From positions 10,106,001 to 10,170,000 of the forward strand of contig JBHGNT010000015.1 in assembly GCA_043228905.1 (NCBI GenBank): a stretch of 64,000 bases of DNA. The letters are read 5' to 3'. This document shows, piece by piece, positions 55,801-62,797 of this stretch. The translations under genes were made by a program, and so were the position numbers. How positions within the stretch are numbered: position 1 is the stretch's first letter; each line of letters begins with the position of its first letter. The DNA is from Azolla caroliniana (taxonomy: Eukaryota; Polypodiophyta). The notes below the pieces were generated by a model, which was given only the letters and a program-made list of their open reading frames with translations, did no database searches and was not told the origin of the DNA.

Positions 55801-56599
55801 CTTAATCTCTCATGAGAACCGCAATAAAGTAATACGCCAAGAAATATGGCAAATTTACACTCGGTGTAAATGGATCACCCCACTAGAGCCACTCCCATCT
55901 AAAATGTCGTACTATAAGAAACACTTCATGCACTTCTCTGAGTTAGGTTTTATCACGCAGCCAAAATATCTAGATGTATTCTTACCACATGCACTAAGGG
56001 TTGCCATTGGACAACTTAGAATATCATCTCACCAACTTGAGATTGAAAATGGCCGTACTAGTGGAGTCCCTAGGGAGGAAAGGATATGTAGGTTATGTCA
56101 CATAGAGATAGAGGATGAGTACCACTTTACATGCAAGTGTCCAACCTATGCCGAGATAAGGGCAAAATACCAAGACATACTTGGTCCGTCTCCCACCCTC
56201 CCCAAACTATTAGATACTCTAGATATAAAGAAATTAGGCAAATACATTCTAGAGCTAAAACAACACAAAGAGAATAAATTACAAAATGTTGACAATAATG
56301 TTGCTAATGATCACGAACATGTAACAAATGCAGTTTTTCAGGAACCTGAGGAGACAACGAATGCCGACACACTTGCACCACTCGGCCTTTCCATTGATGA
56401 GGCAGAAAACCAGAGAAGAACCAGACGTCCTCGGGTGCCGAGTTTCAAAGCAACTCAACGTGATGTGGAAGCAATATTGAAAATAAGGGAACGTGAGCTA
56501 CACCGCCTAGAAGCCATGACTAGGGCACTCTCTCCATTGGAACCCACATCAAGACCCTTTGACCCCCCACTTCTTTTCGAGAGGCTTGGGTGGAAATAA
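52898..56599 (+). CDS. LINE-2 ORF2: endonuclease, reverse transcriptase, C-terminal zinc knuckle
   Basis: Uninterrupted frame of 1233 codons from the first ATG (52898), in the same frame as ORF1. The apurinic-type endonuclease is complete: WNCNG at the start, Glu31 (VETH), Asp158/Asn160 (GDFNA), Asp244 (VDY), Asp269/His270 (ADHS). It nicks target DNA. Reverse transcriptase follows (PIHKGGDPMDPNTYR, QAGFRRAFSTIDH, GVKQGCPLSPTLFGIY), with YADD at 716-719. Motif A reads FVEFRKAFDTV: Glu617 stands where the first catalytic Asp is expected and where LINE-1 has VDF. A thumb and linker follow, then CRLC-X8-H-X4-C (1064-1081), a nucleic-acid-binding knuckle. Long and intact but probably inactive as a polymerase. 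First-ATG start chosen because it directly precedes the endonuclease motif. Confidence 0.92.
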   Translation: MTLWNCNGALWAHPGRLEEILKVSNILFLVETHQSPNRGLPLVEGFRWETAFRQTSRRHTTRGSGGVAILFRRELHNRIEIMKIDPEARFMWVKVSTSKDHAVFFAICYFPPKGSRYNISGLTRLVDEGMPHGPSPYEPLSDDIIRYSSQGEVFLVGDFNARTQSRQCTVFQMNRNLEMVNVDPLDIGTTCRSKDQGADAMSFGHHLLELGSRHQMVIYNGLAKWPGSEELTCFPHGGGESTVDYLIGRPAATHMINSFRVAPCPIGADHSFLYFELKCDISKVTKSSQPCHHTTIHFTHELSDIYSQHVQAHLPSIDPSLPLESLSTKLTHILHSAAASSFPYTKHSNQGRSGSMPQNKWYDEDCRDLHRQLTVSQLNGSITSTQARKEMRKMTRCKRRAWEASQYWELYHMLMSSNCAMAWKRLREPRPQTPIKDPETWHTYTERLYQIPNQPPFPMPSTPRPTTGTLFTTSRVMKVIMKLQHRKSMDHTGLRAEHIIYARECLAPLLTLIFNRALAEGFPPQWTMNTVTPIHKGGDPMDPNTYRTIMIGHTLAKLYGAVMEAELSDYMETLNLRAPEQAGFRRAFSTIDHIFTLRCLIDQTRAHKKRLYCCFVEFRKAFDTVPRDRLSDRLKSLRIPDDMVWAIYALYEQVSGCVRCPGGLSNRFTSTIGVKQGCPLSPTLFGIYIDEITDFIAREGGTGVVLGDTQVRILLYADDIVLLSESEHDLQRHLNALDDFCVQRGLVVNLGKTKVLIFHTSAQVRATCHLTISHSPVEVVGSYVYLGVTFSARSGKFSMTQAVKDRLTRGHASLSLLERQCHQAHFQEPRTKGWLFDSLVTPSLMYASAVWAPGLPSFMWTQLERPLVMMLSRQLRSKSTVPHDIIRAEFTLPPMLVEALFQLVVFIDRIHSQPHDRISHQAFKASRSLYESGYTSSWYGMMVTWLLANGLDINNLAPLRYNHTSDNTLISHENRNKVIRQEIWQIYTRCKWITPLEPLPSKMSYYKKHFMHFSELGFITQPKYLDVFLPHALRVAIGQLRISSHQLEIENGRTSGVPREERICRLCHIEIEDEYHFTCKCPTYAEIRAKYQDILGPSPTLPKLLDTLDIKKLGKYILELKQHKENKLQNVDNNVANDHEHVTNAVFQEPEETTNADTLAPLGLSIDEAENQRRTRRPRVPSFKATQRDVEAILKIRERELHRLEAMTRALSPLEPTSRPFDPPLLFERLGWK

Positions 56600-56783
56600 A
56601 ATTAGGCTTAGTGTATAGTCACTTTCGAGTATACTACATATTGTACACTACTAGAACTCTTTTAGTTTAAGTTCTATTTTTTTTTACTTAATTTTATTTT
56701 TAGTTATGATGACTGGATAAATACTCTATTGTTGTAAACCAATTGTCTCATGGGCCAAATTTGGCCTTAGAAGACGTTAATAC

Positions 56784-56814
<31 letters not shown>
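56600..56814 (+). other. LINE-2 3' UTR and (TTTC)n tail
   Basis: The UTR holds AATTAGGCTTAGTGTATAG and CTCATGGGCCAAATTTGGCC, followed by TAATACATC and about seven TTTC units. LINE-1 ends in the same way, so the tail is part of the element rather than poly(A). Confidence 0.88.
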
Positions 56815-56815
<1 letters not shown>

Positions 56816-57735
56816 GTCTTCTTCCTATGTTCTTCTCCTTCCTTTCTTCGGTTTCTTCTTCACCTTCATATGTTTCTCCTTCTTTAGCCATGGCAGAGCT
56901 CGGTGCAGCTCTCTCTCTACTTTGTCTTGGTTTGTGTCTGTATCTGTGTCTATGTCTGTTTAGGTCGTTTATGTTCGTCGGCCGTCGGTCGGGCCTGTCC
57001 GTTGGTCATCTATCGACTGTCGATTGTTGCCGTCACCGGTTGTCTAATGGCCATCTCTCAGTTCGGCCGGGTGAGTCGTCGGTGGTCGTGTCTGTTCGGC
57101 CAGTGTCTTTTTGGTTGTCTCTCTTGAGTGGTTGTTTGGCCATACTCTCAGCTACGCATCTCGGCCATATTCTTGGCCGCGCGTCTCAGCCGTCGTTTTT
57201 CGGCCATCACTTGGTTGTACTCTCAGCCACGTTTTGGCCGTACTCTCAGCCATCTGTCTCGACCGCGTGTCTCCGCCGTACTGTCGGCCACTCTCGGCCA
57301 TACTCTAGGCCACGCGTCTCCACCGTCTTCTAAGACGTGCATCTTGATCGTGCTTTCGGCTGCGCATCTCGACTATGCTCTTTGCCGTGCGTCTTGGCCG
57401 TCGTTTCTCGGCCATCACTTGGCCGTACTCTCGGCCATGCGGCTTGGTCGTACTCTCGGCCACGCATCTTTCGGCCGTACTCGGTCTGGCCGGTTATATG
57501 AACGCCTAGCCGGTCGGCTGTCCGGTTGGCTGTTGGCACTGGCTGTTGGCACTGGCTGTCGCCGTCTATCTGTTGGCCACCGCTCCTGGCCGGTCCGGGT
57601 CCATCCGTTGTACAACGGTCGTCGCTATTTGGTGTCATCTATGGTTGCTAGACACCGGTTGTCTGGCCGTCTGTCGGCCTTTTTCATTCGCCGGTCCTCT
57701 CTCAGCCAATACTCGGTTGTTGGCCATCCCTGAGC
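56815..57735. repeat. LARD-1 internal region with a CGGCCATACTCTCGGC minisatellite
   Basis: 56815-57110 is pyrimidine-rich, without a gene. About 57120-57490 is a degenerate tandem array: units built on CGGCCATACTCTCGGCCACGCGTCT, roughly 20-26 bp, repeat some fifteen times with many variants. The following 57490-57735 continues with GCCGGTCGGCTGTCCGGTTGGC-like short repeats. Open frames across it follow the repeat and carry no known domain. Confidence 0.75.
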
Positions 57736-57754
57736 CCTGGCATGTTGTCAGAGC

Positions 57755-58345
57755 TCACAATGAGTGCATACGTTTCTCTATTGATAGAATAACAGGTGCT
57801 TCATCATGTCCACTAATAGGAGATACGCCACACACCCTATGCAATAGATGTTGAAGGACTTGTAGTTTGATCCCATTTTGTACTTGTTGATTACCACAGG
57901 TGAGAGTGACAGAGGTTGATAGAAGAGGCAATAGTTGATTGCCCACAATAGCATAAGGATGAAGGCCGCCATGTCCACACCTAGATACTACCCTCGTTTT
58001 TGTAAAAGGCATAGGTCCGTATAGGAAAGAGTTCATCTTTTCTGCTTTAGTGCTGAAGACGAGGCCATTGACATTGATTACACACAAGAATAGAGGAAGA
58101 GAAGGAGTGGGATATACCATGGGTCTGAATGACTGAGTCTGTCTCCTTCGACGATGACCAAAATACAACTTGTGGTAGCAATGTGTTGCAGCAAGGTAAA
58201 ATGATCATGCATGTTGATCTTCAAAGCGAGAAGAGAACCAGTAAGGGGGTGTAGGTAGTTGGATGAGATGATGACAATTAGAATCACAATAGTAGCTTGC
58301 TTCTGTAGTAGTTAATGAAGAAGCAAAATCAGAAATCATTTTGTA
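57755..58345 (-). pseudogene. Unidentified ORF in LARD-1
   Basis: Minus strand. A frame begins with an ATG at about 58345 (MISDFASSLTTTEASYYCDS). It meets one TGA near 58215 and continues in frame to 57755 (HKLYFGHRRRRQTQSFRPM, VNGLVFSTKAEKMNSFLYGP, RVVSRCGHGGLHPYAIVGNQ). That makes about 195 codons in all. I recognise no family. It lies about 320 bases inside the presumed 5' LTR, where a gag or captured gene would start. The single stop is of CGA-to-TGA type. It could be a captured host fragment, a degenerate gag, or chance. Confidence 0.4.
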
Positions 58346-58665
58346 AGAGGATTAACACACATATGCGGGACAGAAACCTTGTGCTCCCTGATCACACTGA
58401 ACAACCAAGAGCAAGCAAGAAATTTAGGGTTATGGGAAAGAGAAATAGATAGGCTTCCTCTCAAGGGGTAGTGTGGAGATCTCCATCACAGTTTGGCTCT
58501 CACACAAAGAATCCACATACAAACCACACTCTCGAACACAGATATCTATATGTAGAGAGGGTGAGAACGAGGGACTAGTTAGGGATTAGTGATGGAGCGG
58601 GAGAGTGAGGGAGGGAGAGAGTGACCTCTTCTCAAGGGAGGTCGTCCGTTCAAGCGTGCCAAAAG
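58346..58665 (-). other. LARD-1 leader and primer-binding site
   Basis: The minus strand reads CTTT then TGGCACGCTTG directly after the right LTR (primer site 58653-58661), the same spacing and bases as in GYP-5 at 62748-62760. The rest is a non-coding, CT-rich leader. Confidence 0.65.
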
Positions 58666-59006
58666 TGTTGTTGGGGTGGGGGGTGAAGCTTAGAATGGCT
58701 TCACCCCCCTCCGAAGGGGGTTACGATAGAGAGAGAGAAGGAGAGAGTGAAAATAAGAATGACACCAAAATAAGAGGGAAAAAGTTATTCATTACATACC
58801 CCATAGGGGGTTTATATAATATATCCAATGTAACGATTACATGACCGTTATAAATAAGACCGTTACACATTCTTGTACACATGCACATAATTGTGCATGT
58901 TTCCATACACATACTCATCCTCACACACTCATTTACTTTACACATATACATCAACCACATCATTACACATACCCTTATGCTTCCTTGTATATTCTTACGG
59001 GTAACA
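58666..59006 (-). repeat. LARD-1 right LTR
   Basis: 341 bp, TGTTGTTGGGG to ACGGGTAACA, followed by AGAAA. Nearly identical to the left LTR. Confidence 0.93.
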
Positions 59007-59011
59007 AGAAA

Positions 59012-60000
59012 TCAGATTTTTTGCAAGGTTTGGAACATGCATCACATTCAGCATATACTTTGTTTTTCCTTTTTCTTCCCACAATGGGATCTCTCCAACA
59101 TGCTCTATTTGGTGAGCAATATTATGAATTGTTTGTACATAACCAGGAATCTCTGGTTCTCTTAGACTTTCAAACCAATTTGCATGTCTTGTCATATGAT
59201 CAGATGCCCAAGAATCTACATACCACATAAACTCTTCATTGCATCTCTGTGAACATTCAGCCATTGCTGTTGTTTCATGTTGCAACACAAATGCACCATC
59301 TTTATCACAATCTTCACTAGTTGAGGCATAACTATTTTGTTGTCTCTTCCCTCTTTTTTCATCATTTTGCTTTTGATAGCATTCAACCTGTGTATGGCCT
59401 GGTTTTCCACAATACCAACAACTATCATCATTCAAAAAAGTTTGCTTACCTCTACCTCGATTGCTCCCCCTGCCTTTGATGTTGTTTCTTCTAGTTACAA
59501 CCCGTTGTCCTCTTCCTTGATAATTGTTGTTGGTTCTAACTGAACCAAATCTTCCATGGCCTCTTCCTCATCATCTTCTACCTTCACATTGATAGAAGCA
59601 AGTGATTCACATATGCTCTTTATTTTCAAAGTATACTCATTCACTAACATCTTACCTTTTTCCAAGGTATTTATCTCAGTCTTCAACTGAAGCTTTCTAG
59701 CCTTTGTGTTCACTGCAAACAGTTTTACTAAACCGTTCCAAGCTTCTTTTGGAAGCATAGTATCTTGTATGTGTCCAAGCATCGAATTTGAGATGCTGAG
59801 TGAGAGCCAATGCAATACCTTTCTTGCCCCTTGATTCCATTCCTTAAATGCTTTAATTTGTGCAGCAGTTGCATTTTCTTCAGGGATCTCTGGAGCCTCT
59901 TCTAGGCCTCCTTCAATGTAATCCCAGTATCCTTTTCCCATCAGGAAATTTGTCATTTTGAATTTCCACGCCAGGAAATTGTTTTTATCTCATTTTTCTG
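59012..60000 (-). pseudogene. COP-5 gag and protease
   Basis: Minus strand. 59956-59495 is gag (MGKGYWDYIEGGLEEAPEIP, WNGLVKLFAVNTKARKLQLK, LKIKSICESLASINVKV). After that an internal deletion joins ASINV to sequence just before the basic region. The knuckle CWYCGKPGHTQVEC is at about 59415-59375. Protease follows (FMWYVDSWASDHMTRH), where the active-site Gly of DSG has become Trp, which should inactivate it. NVMHVPNLAKNLIS runs to 59012, the LARD-1 breakpoint. Confidence 0.88.
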
Positions 60001-60153
60001 TGACTATTTAGCTTCCATTTTCAACATCCATTCTCTCTTTCAATTAGGGCTTTTGCTACGTTTAACTTCACAGACAACTCTCTGATTCAGATCAACAACC
60101 AAAACCAAACTTCTTAGATTTGTACTGCTCTAATCTTCTTTACGAGCAACTCT

Positions 60154-60165
60154 ACTATGATACCA
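60154..60165 (-). other. COP-5 primer-binding site (mutated)
   Basis: The minus strand reads TGGTATCATAGT next to the LTR, close to the initiator tRNA-Met site TGGTATCAGAG with one change. Confidence 0.8.
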
Positions 60166-60650
60166 TGTTATAAAGGCGCTCTAGATCTTCTTTGTGCACA
60201 TCGGATCGTGATGTGCTGGATTATTTAGTGCTGAAGACAAAAAAAGGAAGGGGCAGGAGACTTCATCGGATCGTGATGTGCTGGATCATGATGTGCTGGA
60301 TCATTTAGTGCTCAAGACAAAAAAGGGAAGGGGCAGGAGACTTACCTCTGTGTAGCAAACCAAAATCGTCTTCTATTTCATTACACGCAAAGCTCAACTT
60401 GCTCTTGTCTGTTTTCTGTTTTTTTGTTTTTGTTCTCTTTCTTCTCTACTCTCGCTCTTACTCTACTTACTTTTTACCTAAGTTATAAGTGACTTCTATA
60501 TGCAGCTAATTAGTTGTTAGTAGCTATATAGTTGTGCATAGCTAAATAGTTGTTTCACCTTTATGTCCACTAGTAGCTAATTAGCTAATAGCTACTATAG
60601 CTTATTTCTCAATGAACATCACATACCTTGGTTGAGCTTGCTTCTCAACA
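60166..60650 (-). repeat. COP-5 5' LTR with internal duplication
   Basis: Begins TGTTATAAAGGCGC and ends GCTTCTCAACA, then TAAAC. About 100 bp longer than the left LTR, because the ATCGGATCGTGATGTGCTGG to GGAGACTT segment (about 60200-60345) is duplicated in tandem. Confidence 0.92.
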
Positions 60651-60655
60651 TAAAC

Positions 60656-61449
60656 TCACATAAATACTTTAAACATGATAAGGAAGGGAAAAATGAGAGT
60701 TAATTGTGGGTGTGTAAATGACAATTACTAGAAAATCATACAAAGTAAAACGAAAATTTGTGTAATTAGAAATTTAATTAGAATAATAATCAATTAGGTG
60801 TATGGAACATTAAGCATACCTTAAGGTAAGAAACCCTAGGGTAATTGAAATGCTCCTCCTCAAGACCACCACATCCCATAGAATCGGCCAACTAATAGCT
60901 CAATAGAGAGTAGAGTGGCATAGGTAGGCGACATACACCTCGTTAAGACCACAACATCTCATAGAATCGGCCAAGTGATGACTCAATAAAGGGAAAGGTG
61001 CCATACTCAACATCATGTGCAAAAGGGTCATGAGGTAAGCGTGTGCGATTAGGGCAAACATGCTCGACTTGATGCACAAGAATAATTATTACCATAAGAG
61101 ATGGCTCAAGAGAAGGGAGAGTGGGAGATACATCACAATATGCAGAAGGGCCATGAATTGAGCATGTGCGATTAGTGCAAACACAGTCGGCCCGATGCAC
61201 AATAATAATTAAAATCGTAGCATGGTAGAAAGTAGAAAGAAAGAAAATAAAACGTAATACAAATTTGACTCGACCAAGAAAAACACATCATAGAAAAGAA
61301 AAGAGAGATCAAGAAAGAAGAATACCGGGTTAAGAATGTTGTTTTGATCCTGTGAAGAGCAAGATGAGCCTTGTTAGATCCCCTTCGCTCACACGCGAAA
61401 AACATCAAAACAACAAAAAACAAAATGTTAGTAAATGCTCTAATACCAC
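60656..61449 (-). other. GYP-2 leader and primer-binding site
   Basis: About 790 bp of non-coding leader. TGGTATTAGAGC (minus, 61437-61448) is next to the LTR, a one-base variant of the tRNA-iMet site. Two related stretches near 60885-61010 and 61090-61200 (ATAGAATCGGCCAA; GGCCATGA or GGTCATGAG followed by GTGTGCGATTAG) look like a degenerate internal repeat. Confidence 0.7.
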
Positions 61450-61885
61450 TGTTAAGAGTCTATTAGTAATCAATAGACCAAAGTAAAGTAAAAGAAGGAA
61501 AATAGATTAGATAGAAGAACCCGTTCCACCCGACCACCCTCGAGCTATGATCTAGACATAGCCAACCTACCACCGATGTCCCATACCATCAGATATTAGG
61601 ATGACTAATACCTTGGAAGCGATAAACACGATCGTCGAGACAAAAGCCTAGCCCGCACCGCCGGTGTTTACGACAACAACCTTCTGACGTAATGTGCTTA
61701 TGAGGGTAGCTAAGTCTCAAATTTATACCTTTTCCTAGGCCCCTTGAATAGATGTGCCTTTCTAAAAGGGTCTCCATTCATTGGTTGCCCAAATCACATT
61801 AGCCCCTTTCTAACATTGGTGAACATACCCTTCACTAATGTACATATTAGTGACCTACCCTCACCAATGTTTTGTGTACATAATA
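61450..61885 (-). repeat. GYP-2 5' LTR
   Basis: Begins TGTTAAGAGTCTATTAG and ends GTGTACATAATA. Collinear with 10293-10745. Confidence 0.88.
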
Positions 61886-62263
61886 GTCGGCACCGGTTCA
61901 GATGTCTCTGCTGACTCGTCTCTCGGCCTAGGTTCATATGCGTCGATCGGTTGCCGAAGTTCATCCGACTCCGACTTGTATTCCTCGATCGACTTAAATA
62001 GGTCTCCCAACTCTGACACAACTATATTGGTCGGTTTACTCACCGACTCAGATTTGGCTGTGCCGACTAGTTGTCTTCAAACTGCCGACTGTGTTAGTTC
62101 GATTTTCCTTAAGTCAGTGGTAGTGGGATTCAACTGGGATGTCGATTTTGACTTCTATTGCTTGTAGTCCTCAATCATCTTGTCTTCCAAGAAGACTACG
62201 TCCTGACTCCTCACTACCTTCTTGTTGACTAAGTCCCACAACCTATAGCGTTGTCTGCCTAAG
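61886..62263 (-). pseudogene. COP-3 Pol, right part (integrase end and linker)
   Basis: Continuation of COP-3 on the far side of GYP-2. Minus strand: YRLWDLVNKKVVRSQDVVFL-type motif (62260-62170), the conserved segment after the copia integrase core. An acidic linker follows (SKPTNIVVSELGDLFKSIEE, YEPRPRDESAETSEP) and parallels COP-2 7741-8037. It ends at about 62263 where GYP-5 sequence begins; the rest of COP-3 would lie beyond the window. Confidence 0.82.
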
Positions 62264-62747
62264 TCGGCCTAGTGGGAGAAGTTGGAAGAAAAGGAAGGTG
62301 TAGAGACATGAACAACCGTAGCATAATTATAAGGTCATAGGTACAGACCGAAGCATTATGAATGCCTAGAACGGTTCATGCTCCAAGCTAACCGACCATG
62401 ACCCAGTATATAAAAGGGCATGGGAAACTTGTAAAAGGTAGCGTAGAATTTTGGGTAATCCTTGAATATAGTTTTGTTGCTCTGAATCGTTGTCTCTCTT
62501 TGGTGGGTATACCATGTGGGTGATTAATTGTGTAAGTGATTCTATGTAAAGATTACGAATCGTGCGAAGGAAGTCGGTTGTAGCCATCTTCCTACTTCTC
62601 TTTCCCCTAAGCTTATGTCATGCTACGCATTACGCTCACAACCATTCATGAATAGGTTGTATACGCTCTCCATTCCTTGCACCATAATCTTCTTGAGTTG
62701 TACCACAAAGAACCGAGGGTAGGCAGTGTTCACCCTCGCCGGTAACA
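62264..62747 (+). repeat. GYP-5 5' LTR (left edge uncertain)
   Basis: The right end CGCCGGTAACA (62747) parallels the GYP-3 LTR end CCCCGGCAACA. The left edge is placed where COP-3 similarity stops, with TGGGAGAAG as a possible start; no second LTR is in the window to confirm it. No gene seen. Confidence 0.55.
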
Positions 62748-62760
62748 CTTTTGGCACGCT
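62748..62760 (+). other. GYP-5 primer-binding site
   Basis: CTTT then TGGCACGCT directly after the LTR. The same bases and spacing occur in LARD-1 (minus strand, 58653-58665). The matching tRNA would end AGCGTGCCA; I cannot name it with confidence. Confidence 0.6.
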
Positions 62761-62797
62761 TGGTGATCTGTGATTTTCAGAAACAAACCTCAGGGAA

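Larger units (their letters stand above)
51600..56814 (+). mobile_element. LINE-2, near full-length non-LTR retrotransposon
   Basis: Order: CT- and GCCGTC-rich leader (about 51600-52048), ORF1 (52049-52861), ORF2 (to 56599), 3' UTR, and a (TTTC)n tail (56786-56814). The 5' end is uncertain, since no clear target duplication could be separated from CT-rich flanks. The 3' UTR and tail match LINE-1. It is inserted in LARD-1. Confidence 0.85.
50649..59006 (-). mobile_element. LARD-1, LTR element without gag-pol, containing LINE-2
   Basis: Two 341-bp LTRs (50649-50989 and 58666-59006) are flanked by a perfect AGAAA duplication (50644-50648 and 59007-59011). By eye they differ at seven positions, all transitions. 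Removing the element restores the COP-5 frame NLIS/VGQ. Orientation is inferred as minus, because CTTT-TGGCACGCT next to the right LTR matches the primer site of GYP-5. Without LINE-2 the internal part is roughly 2.5-3 kb and shows no gag, protease, RT or integrase, so it would need proteins from another element. Confidence 0.88.
30677..60650 (-). mobile_element. COP-5, copia element carrying three nested insertions
   Basis: LTRs lie at 30677-31059 and 60166-60650 with a perfect TAAAC duplication (30672-30676 and 60651-60655). Native pieces are 30677-33186, 38801-38952, 49801-50648 and 59012-60650. They are separated by COP-6, GYP-4 (with COP-7) and LARD-1 (with LINE-2). At all three breaks the protein reads on exactly after removing the insert and one duplication: CYNP/LTEK at COP-6, YGR/KPSLEH at GYP-4, NLIS/VGQ at LARD-1. 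It is inserted in the leader of GYP-2. Confidence 0.94.
10293..61885 (-). mobile_element. GYP-2, chromodomain gypsy element expanded to 51.6 kb by insertions
   Basis: LTRs lie at 10293-10745 and 61450-61885, with the 5' LTR on the right. The native internal sequence is 10746-15203, 29891-30671 and 60656-61449, about 6 kb in all. The remainder is GYP-3 (with COP-4) and COP-5 (with COP-6, GYP-4, COP-7, LARD-1 and LINE-2). Flanking 5-mers are GTCAA (10288-10292) and GTCGG (61886-61890), a target duplication with two transitions. COP-3 reads through in frame when GYP-2 is removed, which independently supports the boundaries. The right LTR ends TAATA where TAACA is expected. Confidence 0.85.

Noticed and set aside
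57128-57733. 201-codon plus-strand frame in LARD-1
   Set aside because: It lies wholly in a degenerate CG-rich tandem array. The protein is repetitive (Ser/Arg/His-rich) with no domain, as expected from repeat periodicity.
50649-59006. LARD-1 LTRs as two unrelated solo LTRs
   Set aside because: The outer flanks share AGAAA, and COP-5 reads through in frame when the whole interval is removed; the inner flanks share no duplication.
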